This document shows, piece by piece, positions 1-5,172 of a stretch of 7,175 nucleotides of DNA. This DNA is from Thermoplasmatales archaeon (GTDB lineage: Archaea > Thermoplasmatota > E2 > DHVEG-1). The first letter of the stretch is position 1. Every line of letters starts with the position of its first letter. The stretch covers positions 1 through 7,175 of the forward strand of contig JAGLML010000051.1 in assembly GCA_023140035.1 (NCBI GenBank), read 5' to 3'. The position numbers and the translations under genes are program-made. The notes under the pieces were generated by a model. The model did no database searches. It was not told where the DNA came from and saw nothing but the letters and a program-made list of their open reading frames with translations.

Positions 1-6
1 ATAAAC

Positions 7-45
7 ATTTATATATCATAACGTCTATGAGAATATGAAGGGAGG
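7..45 (+). promoter_or_regulatory. Promoter and ribosome binding site of the first secreted-protein gene
   Basis: A TATA-like box TTTATATATCA lies at 8-18 and a strong Shine-Dalgarno sequence AAGGGAGG at 38-45. The block 7-45 matches 1326-1364, ahead of the next plus-strand gene, at 34 of 39 positions without gaps. The match includes a 12-mer GTCTATGAGAAT between the TATA box and the SD. An archaeal TATA box is normally centred about 26 bp before the transcription start, which puts the start near 35-40 and gives a very short leader carrying the SD. This also argues against using the ATG at 35. Confidence 0.7.
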
Positions 46-52
46 AAAAACA

Positions 53-820
53 TTGCTAAAAAAGAATCTTGCAGTTGGGATAACATTGCTGTTTATCTTT
101 TCAGCAACGATTCCAACAATATCAGGTTTTGATTATTGGGTGCAAGATGAAAATCAGATTTTAAATCTGTCAGAATGCAAAGATAAAATAAGGTCATATG
201 ATGTCTATTTGATAACTGTGGGTAGAATTGATAATTTAAGCGTTAACGGAACAAGTTATGCTTTTGATTGCGTTAATGTACGAGTGATTTCACGGTTTTA
301 TTCCGACGGATCAATGATGTATCAGTATCTTCACCTTAAAAAGAGTAATGTGATAAACTCATGGGTTTATAAAAATTCATGGGAATTTTCTTATACCCAT
401 TATTATAATAAGGATTTTTACAGACTTCATATAGAAAATTGTAATTTTAGTGGAATTTTAAAACCGTCATACATAATCGGTGTTTTTTATTTATCTATAG
501 ATAAAAATTCTAGTTTTTATGATAATGAATTACTTGAAAATGATAAAATAAAATGCGAAGATGAAAGTATAATTTTAAATTATTCTGAAGTTTATATGGA
601 TTTTTTTATAGGAGCAATTTCAGATTTAAAAATAGAAGAGGATCTCATTCGTTTTAATGCTACAAATATTTTTCATACATACTATACTAAAGAGAGTAAT
701 CACAAGTTGAGGCTTGGGGTTACACGTCTTAGAAATAATCAAAGTTATGGTTATGGTGGGATTGAATTTAGAGGTATTTTGACGTCAAGTTTCATATGTG
801 GATTTTTTATTTATAAGTAG
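53..820 (+). CDS. Secreted protein of unknown function with two internal repeats
   Basis: The function is not recognised. I start it at TTG 53: AAGGGAGG at 38-45 sits 7 nt upstream, and the near-identical promoter copy at 1326-1364 places its ATG at the equivalent point. The in-frame ATG at 35 would lie upstream of the SD. The 255-aa product opens with a signal peptide (MLKKN, then a hydrophobic stretch to about residue 24), so it is probably exported. The mature part is rich in aromatic residues and Asn and has several N-x-S/T sites. It seems to hold two related units. One runs from GRIDNL (about 57) to FSGILKPSYIIGVF (about 145). The other runs from GAISDL (about 187) to FRGILTSSFICGFF (about 252). 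Each has a G-I-x-x-L strand, an F-x-x-x-N-V/I motif and a closing F-x-G-I-L-x-x-S-F/Y-I-x-G-F/V-F motif. No catalytic motif is visible. It is a single gene with its own promoter, and resembles the short secreted proteins of unknown function common in Thermoplasmatota-type archaea. Confidence 0.75.
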   Translation: MLKKNLAVGITLLFIFSATIPTISGFDYWVQDENQILNLSECKDKIRSYDVYLITVGRIDNLSVNGTSYAFDCVNVRVISRFYSDGSMMYQYLHLKKSNVINSWVYKNSWEFSYTHYYNKDFYRLHIENCNFSGILKPSYIIGVFYLSIDKNSSFYDNELLENDKIKCEDESIILNYSEVYMDFFIGAISDLKIEEDLIRFNATNIFHTYYTKESNHKLRLGVTRLRNNQSYGYGGIEFRGILTSSFICGFFIYK

Positions 821-822
821 TA

Positions 823-858
823 GCTTTGCACTTAGAGTCGGTTTTTAACTCTAAAGTT
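823..858 (+). repeat. Degenerate half copy of the intergenic repeat
   Basis: Just after the stop codon of the first gene, the sequence reads GCTTTGCACTTAGAGTCGG, then TTTTTAACTCTAAAGTT. It resembles the right arm of the element at 5011-5116, where two TTTGCTCCTAAAGTC units are joined by GGTTTT. The two degenerate units (TTAGAGTC at 832 and CTAAAGTT at 851) are 19 bp apart. The GGTTTTT tract at 840-846 on the coding strand could serve as a T-rich archaeal terminator for the upstream gene. Confidence 0.5.
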
Positions 859-907
859 AAGAAACATGTCGAAAAAATAAATGGGTTATTTCTTGTCATA
901 AAAAGTG

Positions 908-1062
908 TTTCTCCTGTTGTTTTTGAATAAAAGTGCAGAATCATGAATAAAAATGCAAAATGGAATAAAAGTGCAAAGCCGCTATTTGGGGCTTTGTCGC
1001 TAAAGTCCGTTTTGTCTCTAAAGTCGAGATTTTGTCTCTAAAGTCTAAAACAACAGGAGAAA
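908..1062. repeat. Intergenic palindromic repeat element A (155 bp)
   Basis: The ends are a perfect 16-bp inverted repeat: TTTCTCCTGTTGTTTT at 908-923 and its complement at 1047-1062. Inside, TGCA units (GAATAAAAGTGCAAAA type) lie at 934, 954 and 972, spaced 20 and 18 bp. CTAAAGTC units (TTTTGTCTCTAAAGTC type) lie at 1000, 1018 and 1038, spaced 18 and 20 bp. The spacing mirrors about position 985, and the two halves align without gaps. The central hairpin pairs CAAAGCC (974-980) with GGCTTTG (990-996). It lies between the 3' end of the plus-strand gene at 53-820 and the 3' end of a minus-strand remnant. There is no ORF inside and no clear target-site duplication, though AAATGGGTTA occurs at both 879-888 and 1060-1069. 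It could be a bidirectional terminator, a MITE-like element or a protein-binding array. Confidence 0.8.
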
Positions 1063-1066
1063 TGGG

Positions 1067-1282
1067 TTAATATTTCCAATTTCCAAATATAGCAAATGAT
1101 TTTTCCGAATAAAAATTGTTGCTATACTTCCCCTCATCAATCGTTAGTTGAGGATTAACCTCACAGGAAAATAGATAGAAGCCGAAACGAGGGAGATAAA
1201 CTGAGGTTGTAAATGCAATATCAATCGTCTCTCCAGGATCAAGCCCAGATATGTGGTTTCTAGCACAGGAACCATATGACAT
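1067..1282 (-). pseudogene. Remnant of a CARDB-like extracellular domain (71 codons)
   Basis: The minus-strand frame encodes the second half of a CARDB-type (cell-adhesion-related, Ig-like) domain. It reads GLDPGETIDIAF, then a Y-L-P-x-x-G-F-Y turn, then NPQLTIDEGKYSNNFYSEKS. This matches the usual pattern of L-x-P-G-E, P-G-x-Y, and I-D/A-E-x-x-x-x-N-N. A full CARDB domain is around 100 residues, and such domains normally sit inside large secreted proteins. Here there is no signal peptide. An in-frame TAA immediately precedes ATG 1282, there is no ribosome binding site, and I could not find the missing first half in other frames upstream. I read it as the decayed 3' end of a surface-protein gene. 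A real 71-aa protein is possible but less likely. The break lies at the TTTAGAGAATCA motif that recurs at 3596. Confidence 0.5.
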
Positions 1283-1310
1283 TTAGAGAATCACCACATT
1301 AGATGGAAAA
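1282..1310. repeat. Left copy of a roughly 30-bp direct repeat
   Basis: TTTAGAGAATCA at 1282-1293, followed by TTAGATGGAAAAA, recurs as TTTAGAGAATCA at 3596-3607 followed by TTTAGATGAAAAA. The two copies bracket the two-gene unit 1371-3574. The left one coincides with the break in the CARDB remnant. The 12-bp part is exact and the rest is imperfect. Confidence 0.5.
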
Positions 1311-1325
1311 ACCCTGTTTCAATAG

Positions 1326-1364
1326 ATTTATATATCAAGGGGTCTATGAGAATGTGAAGGGAGG
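1326..1364 (+). promoter_or_regulatory. Promoter and ribosome binding site of the two-gene secreted-protein unit
   Basis: TATA-like box TTTATATATCA at 1327-1337, the shared 12-mer GTCTATGAGAAT at 1342-1353, and SD AAGGGAGG at 1357-1364, 6 nt before the ATG at 1371. It is a near copy (34/39) of the block at 7-45. The conserved 12-mer lies between the TATA box and the expected transcription start. It is therefore a candidate operator or initiator shared by the two transcription units, although recent duplication would also explain it. Confidence 0.75.
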
Positions 1365-1370
1365 TAAAAT

Positions 1371-2273
1371 ATGATAAGAAAAGGAATCACCCTTGCTATA
1401 ACTGCTCTGTTTGTTGGAATAGCTATTACGCCAATTTGTGCAGCTCAAAGTGCAAATCAAAGTACAAATACAACAGAAAATATTAATAATAAGTTTCTTG
1501 GGCACTATTTCGGTTTAGAGGGAAATATAAGAATTATATATAACGCAACTGCTTGTTTTGAACCAATTATACCTTTGACAGGAGAATATTGTCGTGAAAT
1601 CAGTGTCAGCTATAAAATTACTGGCATCTTAGCTGTTTTCATTAGCCGTTTATTGAGCGGTAGGATGGGTATGGAAATCACATTATCTGTTGAGGATGTC
1701 CCTGACTATGCCACTGTCAGGGTTTCGCCAAAAGTTGTAAACACAGTTATTGAGCCTCATTGGAATTCAGAACCGTGCTACTATTATATTGCTCTAAGTG
1801 AGGATGCCCCTGCTTATGAAACATGCTATTTTAAACTAAAAGCTACATCGATTTCAATTAAAGGTCCATTTGGACTCTTTACTTGGATACATGATGCTGA
1901 GCATGTTGAAGATATTCCATTTGTACCAGCGTATCTTCCAATTATTGATATTACACCCGAGACCAGCTATATAGAGACACCACCAGGGGAAATAACAAAT
2001 CTTTCCATCTTTTTCGAAAATCTTGGTAATGGTTTAACGATGGTAAATGCTAAAATTATTCAAATCCCTTCTGATGATTGGTGGTGTTATATTCAACCAG
2101 AGACTGTTCTTGGTGTTGGTGAATCAAAGAACGTTCCTTTCTTTATTTTGCCACCAGGGAATTTTTCAGGTCATGAAGATATCCGACTTAGTTTCACTCC
2201 CAGTTATTTCTATGACCCAACTCAACAAGGATACACCTACAACTTTACAATTACAGTTCACTACAGACCCTAA
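1371..2273 (+). CDS. Secreted protein with C-terminal Ig-like domain, function unknown
   Basis: A 300-aa exported protein. The start is supported by AAGGGAGG 6 nt upstream. A signal peptide covers residues 1 to about 25 (MIRKGITLAITALFVG, ending near CAAQ). A Ser/Thr/Asn-rich linker follows. The middle region (about 45-185) is predicted beta-rich, with no motif I recognise. The last third (about 188-300) has the look of an archaeal extracellular Ig-like domain. It opens with AYLPIIDITPETSYIETPPG, continues with a SIFFENLGNG strand, and has the late segments VGESKNV and LSFTPSYFYDP. That layout resembles the NPCBM-associated/COG1470-type domains of surface proteins. There are no catalytic residues and no C-terminal anchor, so it is probably a structural or adhesive exoprotein. 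It lies 41 nt ahead of the beta-helix gene at 2315, same strand, probably co-transcribed. The domain call is from pattern memory, not a profile search. Confidence 0.75.
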   Translation: MIRKGITLAITALFVGIAITPICAAQSANQSTNTTENINNKFLGHYFGLEGNIRIIYNATACFEPIIPLTGEYCREISVSYKITGILAVFISRLLSGRMGMEITLSVEDVPDYATVRVSPKVVNTVIEPHWNSEPCYYYIALSEDAPAYETCYFKLKATSISIKGPFGLFTWIHDAEHVEDIPFVPAYLPIIDITPETSYIETPPGEITNLSIFFENLGNGLTMVNAKIIQIPSDDWWCYIQPETVLGVGESKNVPFFILPPGNFSGHEDIRLSFTPSYFYDPTQQGYTYNFTITVHYRP

Positions 2274-2314
2274 AGATATTGAACATCATTTAAAACTAAA
2301 TTTAAGGGAGGATT

Positions 2315-3574
2315 ATGAATATTAAGAAAGCCCTTGCAGTTATAGTAATCGTCTTATTCATCAGCGTGAGTGTTATCCCATCTTCTGGAACTAACATAAT
2401 AGAAAAGTCATCTACCATGTCTTTTGATGGCAATACCTTGTATGTCGGAGGGAGTGGACCAGGGAACTACACAAAGATACAAGATGCAATAAATGACTCA
2501 TCAGATGGAGACATGGTATTTGTTTTTAATGGGACATATGTTGAGAATCTGGTTGTGGATAAATCAATTGACCTAATTGGTGAGGATAAAAATTCAACAG
2601 TTATTGACGGCAATGGAGTTGATGATGTCGTTTATGTTTCTGCTGATGAGGTTAATGTGACTGGATTTACTGTACAAAATAGTGGATACGTTGCGTGTGC
2701 TGTATTTGATTTAAATGGAACACTTGTTGACATTTTTTATGACTCAGGATTAGAGATACGTTCAAACTCCAATAGTGTCTTCGGGAATATTATCGCTGGA
2801 TATATCTTCATTAAGAAATCCTCGGATAACAGTATTTTTTGTAATAAAATATTTAGTATGGTTCTTTTTAACTCAAGTAATAATGTGATATCTAACAATA
2901 ATGTTTCAGACAATTTCATCGGAATATCACTATATTATTCTATTAGCAATCGCATAATTGAGAATAATATCTATTCAAACGATAAATATGGATTGTCACT
3001 AAATTATTCAAGTAATAATAATAAAATCTATCACAACAACTTCATAGAAAACGTTCAAAACGCCTATGATGAATGCAACAACTCTTGGGACAAGGGCTAT
3101 CCTTCTTGTGGCAATTACTGGGATGATTATGGTGGTGTAGATAATTTTAGTGGTTCAAATCAGAATTTCCCTGGTCAAGATGGTGTAGGAGATACCCCTT
3201 ATGACCTTCCCTGTGAATATGCTACAGATAGGTATCCATTGATGGAACCATATGGCATGACGAAACTAACATTTAGTATTGGGCCAGGATTAGGGTTGTT
3301 CAAATTCTCTGGTATCATAAAGAATATCGGTAACAAAACTGCATTTAATGTTCAATGGAAAATAACAATTGATGGAGGTTTTATTATTGTGGGAAGGCAT
3401 TCTTCAGGGACAGTACAAAGACCACTTCTGCCAGGTGAAGAAACCTCTATATCTTCAAAATTGGTTTTAGGATTTGGTCGAATAATGATAACTGTTGCCG
3501 TATGGGCAGATAATGCCCCTTTAATTTCTGAATCAATTCCTGGAACTCTATTTCTGATTTTCCTAATGCTTTAG
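2315..3574 (+). CDS. Secreted parallel beta-helix (NosD-like) protein with C-terminal Ig-like domain
   Basis: A 419-aa exported protein. AAGGGAGG at 2304-2311 is 3 nt before the ATG, followed by a signal peptide (about 1-25, MNIKKALAVIVIVLFISVSV). Residues 40-75 carry the opening module LYVGGSGPGNYTKIQDAIND, then V-F-V-x-N-G-T-Y, typical of right-handed parallel beta-helix proteins with pectate-lyase/NosD-type folds. Residues about 78-247 are Asn-rich PbH1-like coils (SNNNVSDN, IENNIYSN). Residues 250-313 form the common cap with NYWDDY, an Asp/Gly-rich DGVGDTPYDLP segment and DRYPLMEPYG. Residues about 317-402 form an Ig/CARDB-like sandwich with IKNIGN and a GFGRIMITV strand. The last 12 residues are hydrophobic and may anchor the protein weakly. 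Such helices often bind or cleave surface polysaccharides, but no catalytic residues can be assigned. It is paralogous to the minus-strand gene at the right edge, differing after the helix. A TTTAAAA stretch near 2289 could add an internal promoter. Confidence 0.85.
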   Translation: MNIKKALAVIVIVLFISVSVIPSSGTNIIEKSSTMSFDGNTLYVGGSGPGNYTKIQDAINDSSDGDMVFVFNGTYVENLVVDKSIDLIGEDKNSTVIDGNGVDDVVYVSADEVNVTGFTVQNSGYVACAVFDLNGTLVDIFYDSGLEIRSNSNSVFGNIIAGYIFIKKSSDNSIFCNKIFSMVLFNSSNNVISNNNVSDNFIGISLYYSISNRIIENNIYSNDKYGLSLNYSSNNNKIYHNNFIENVQNAYDECNNSWDKGYPSCGNYWDDYGGVDNFSGSNQNFPGQDGVGDTPYDLPCEYATDRYPLMEPYGMTKLTFSIGPGLGLFKFSGIIKNIGNKTAFNVQWKITIDGGFIIVGRHSSGTVQRPLLPGEETSISSKLVLGFGRIMITVAVWADNAPLISESIPGTLFLIFLML

Positions 3575-3595
3575 CAGTTTTCAGAGACTTCATAG

Positions 3596-3623
3596 TTTAG
3601 AGAATCAGCATATATTTAGATGA
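3596..3623. repeat. Right copy of the roughly 30-bp direct repeat
   Basis: TTTAGAGAATCA at 3596-3607, then TTTAGATGAAAAA, repeats 1282-1310 imperfectly. It begins 21 nt after the stop codon of the beta-helix gene. It could be a duplicated 3'-flank sequence or a scar of insertion of the two-gene unit. Confidence 0.5.
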
Positions 3624-3633
3624 AAAATACGCA

Positions 3634-3652
3634 TCTCTTTATTCTTCTTTTT
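3634..3652 (+). terminator. Pyrimidine-rich tract, likely archaeal terminator
   Basis: About 60 nt after the stop codon at 3574, the coding strand reads TCTCTTTATTCTTCTTTTT: 14 T, 4 C and 1 A in 19 bases. Archaeal RNA polymerase terminates at T-rich tracts without needing a hairpin. More T-runs follow inside the repeat element beginning at 3679. Confidence 0.45.
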
Positions 3653-3678
3653 AAATCTTACTCAAAATTCTTTTATAC

Positions 3679-3814
3679 TTGCTCTTAAAGTCCCGTTTTT
3701 GCTCCTAAAGTCTGCTCCTAAAGTCACTTTAAGAGCAAACCCCCCTTTATCGGCTTTGCCCTAAAAATAGCCTAAATCGATGATTTTTAGGTCAAAAACA
3801 AGAATTTTAGGTCA
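3679..3814. repeat. Intergenic repeat element B (rearranged, core inverted)
   Basis: Three TTGCTC[C/T]TAAAGTC units have their TAAAGTC ends at 3692, 3712 and 3725 (20 and 13 bp apart). An inverted unit ACTTTAAGAGCAAA (3726-3739) follows and makes a 12+12-bp near-palindrome centred on 3725. Next comes the 25-bp core (3735-3759, starting GCAAACCCCCC and ending CGGCTTTGC). It is the exact reverse complement of 5062-5086 in element C. Last is a different module: CCTAAAAAT (3760-3768) pairs perfectly with ATTTTTAGG (3783-3791), and TTTTAGGTCA recurs at 3785 and 3805, exactly 20 bp apart. The CCCGTTTTTG tract lies on the coding strand of the upstream gene and could help termination. No ORF is present. 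Confidence 0.75.
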
Positions 3815-3824
3815 GAACAGTTAA

Positions 3825-3833
3825 TTTTAAATA
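3825..3833 (+). promoter_or_regulatory. Possible TATA box for the UbiA gene
   Basis: TTTTAAATA lies just after repeat element B. It would put the transcription start near 3855. It is weak because the whole stretch 3821-3845 is almost pure A/T, so the exact box is uncertain. It would leave an untranslated leader of about 80 nt before ATG 3935, or almost none before the alternative TTG at 3866. Confidence 0.3.
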
Positions 3834-3934
3834 AAATAAAAAAAACCACTGATTTTTGAATTAAATTGCCATTTTTTCAACAGAAAGCTATTGAAATCGA
3901 AATTCAAATAAGGAAAAATTCTTTCATACCATCA

Positions 3935-4948
3935 ATGAGAAGTCATATCGCAGACTATTTACGACTGATGAGAATACCAGTAGCAGCTGGAATTGCACTC
4001 CCACCAGTTATTGGAGCTATTAGTGTCAGCGAATATTCCATTACCGTTCTAGTGCCTCTCTTTTTCATAGGTATTTTATCTGGAATATATGGATTTGTAT
4101 TAAATGATATATTTGATGTTGATTTAGACAAGTTAAGTACTGATTTGCTAATGCGCTCGCTCGTAAAAGAAACCGTGTCAATTAAGGCTGCAAAAATTAT
4201 TATTACACTCTGTTTTATTATTGCCTATCTAATTACATTTCTCTTTTTCTATCGAAATCATATTTTATTTTATGGTGGACTTACATGTCTCATTATAGCT
4301 GATGTTCTTGGATACATCTATAACCGTTATGGTAAACAAATACTTGCATCTGATTTTCTTATAGCTCTTGCAGAATCATTTTTTTTTCTATTCGGTGCAT
4401 TAATGGTTCTAACAAATACATCTCTAGAGATGTTTACTTGGATACTATTTATCCTTTTTTTCATTCAAGTATTATATATGAATGCAGTGGAAGGAGGTCT
4501 AAAAGATGCTGATCATGATTATCTTATGAATGTAAAAAATATTGCTCTCACACTTGGAGTAAAAATCACAAAAAACCAAAAAATATCCATTCCAAGAAAT
4601 TTTAAACTCTTTGGAATGGGGATTCGTTTCTTAACGGCTTTTTTAATGTTTACACCCTTTATCTTTTTTAGTGCCAATTTTCAAATATGGCAGATAGTGT
4701 TACTCATTATTATTATTGTTTTACTTCTCTATTCAAGTGCTGTCATGTTAAATTTAAAACATTTTGATAGGGGGAATATAAGAAGAATCATTGGAACCCA
4801 ATTATTCTTATGGTATGCTGCAGTTCTAACGATGCTTATTTCAATTATAGGTTTATATATCGCTTTAATTTTATGTGCACTTCCAATTATTTGGTATGTT
4901 TTCTTTTCCTATCTTATTGGAGAAAAAATTATATTGCTAAAGCTTTAA
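3935..4948 (+). CDS. UbiA-family membrane prenyltransferase
   Basis: An integral membrane enzyme that moves an isoprenoid chain from its diphosphate to an acceptor. The acceptor cannot be told from sequence; archaeal relatives make lipid, quinone or similar products. From ATG 3935 it is 337 aa with about nine hydrophobic segments. Both Asp-rich Mg/diphosphate motifs are present: NDIFDVDLD (N57, D58, D61, D65) and KDADHD (D191, D193, D195), followed by NIALTLGVK. A YNRYGK (129-134) conserved loop lies between them. After the first motif, where the family usually has RPLxxG, this protein reads RSLVKE (74-79), so Pro is replaced by Ser and Gly by Glu. Start choice: ATG 3935 gives the usual short N-terminus before the first helix. 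The open frame extends to TTG 3866, adding 23 charged residues with no ribosome binding site. ATG 3935 also lacks a good one (AAGGAAA is about 18 nt away), so the start is uncertain. It is the only clearly metabolic gene in the window, stands alone, and is flanked by repeat elements B and C. Confidence 0.85.
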   Translation: MRSHIADYLRLMRIPVAAGIALPPVIGAISVSEYSITVLVPLFFIGILSGIYGFVLNDIFDVDLDKLSTDLLMRSLVKETVSIKAAKIIITLCFIIAYLITFLFFYRNHILFYGGLTCLIIADVLGYIYNRYGKQILASDFLIALAESFFFLFGALMVLTNTSLEMFTWILFILFFIQVLYMNAVEGGLKDADHDYLMNVKNIALTLGVKITKNQKISIPRNFKLFGMGIRFLTAFLMFTPFIFFSANFQIWQIVLLIIIIVLLLYSSAVMLNLKHFDRGNIRRIIGTQLFLWYAAVLTMLISIIGLYIALILCALPIIWYVFFSYLIGEKIILLKL

Positions 4949-4959
4949 TCAAAACAAGG

Positions 4960-4995
4960 CTTCATCCCGTAATGGATAATTAAGGGATGATGAAG
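4960..4995 (+). terminator. Stem-loop just after the UbiA gene
   Basis: CTTCATCCC (4960-4968) pairs with GGGATGATGAAG (4984-4995), leaving a 3-nt bulge and a 15-nt loop, 11 nt after the stop codon. TCATCCC/GGGATGA alone is a perfect 7-bp stem. No T-run follows directly, so this may be an mRNA 3'-end stabilising structure rather than the terminator itself. T-tracts occur later, in repeat element C. Confidence 0.4.
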
Positions 4996-5010
4996 TATAT
5001 ATTAATTGTT

Positions 5011-5116
5011 GTGCAAAATAAATATTTAATGTGCAAAACAACCATTAGCAAGGTTTATTGTGCAAAGCCGATAAAGGGGGGTTTGCTCCTAAAGTCGGTT
5101 TTTTGCTCCTAAAGTC
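5011..5116. repeat. Intergenic repeat element C
   Basis: GTGCAAA units lie at 5011, 5031 and 5060. The core is 5062-5086 (GCAAAGCCGATAAA, six G, TTTGC). Two TTTGCTCCTAAAGTC units follow, with CTAAAGTC at 5089 and 5109, exactly 20 bp apart and joined by GGTTTT. The module order matches element A: GTGCAAA arm, core, CTAAAGTC arm. The core is the perfect inverse of that in element B. The flanking GCAAA/TTTGC can pair into a hairpin. It sits between the convergent ubiA and 199-aa gene 3' ends, and the TTTTTT tract at 5099-5104 could terminate ubiA transcripts. Confidence 0.8.
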
Positions 5117-5172
5117 TATATTTATAAGGAGAAGGTGTTTTTAGCCCAGAAGAATCTGTGATAAAATGTATA

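Noticed and set aside
908..1062. CRISPR array
   Set aside because: The units are about 16 bp with 2-4 bp between them and are arranged as an inverted, not tandem, series. There are no unique spacers of 30-40 bp and no cas genes.
908..1062. Insertion sequence
   Set aside because: Terminal inverted repeats exist, but there is no transposase frame and no adjoining target-site duplication. A MITE-like origin remains possible but unproven.
879..1069. AAATGGGTTA direct repeat as a target-site duplication of element A
   Set aside because: The right copy overlaps the inverted-repeat end, while the left copy is about 20 bp away from the other end, so the geometry does not fit.
2047..2325. 92-codon plus-strand open frame
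   Set aside because: It overlaps the well-supported Ig-like-domain gene in another frame, has no plausible product and no own RBS; a shadow frame.
2737..2919. 60-codon minus-strand open frame
   Set aside because: It lies wholly antisense inside the beta-helix gene and is Leu/Ile-rich because it mirrors Asn-rich codons; no RBS or recognisable domain.
3866..3934. N-terminal extension of the UbiA protein from TTG 3866
   Set aside because: No RBS, a polar charged segment unlike UbiA N-termini, and ATG 3935 fits the usual distance to the first helix. Leaderless translation from TTG cannot be fully excluded.
3679..5116. Integron-like cassette with attC sites around ubiA
   Set aside because: No GTTRRRY/RYYYAAC core sites are visible, no integrase gene is present, and neighbouring genes lie in both orientations.
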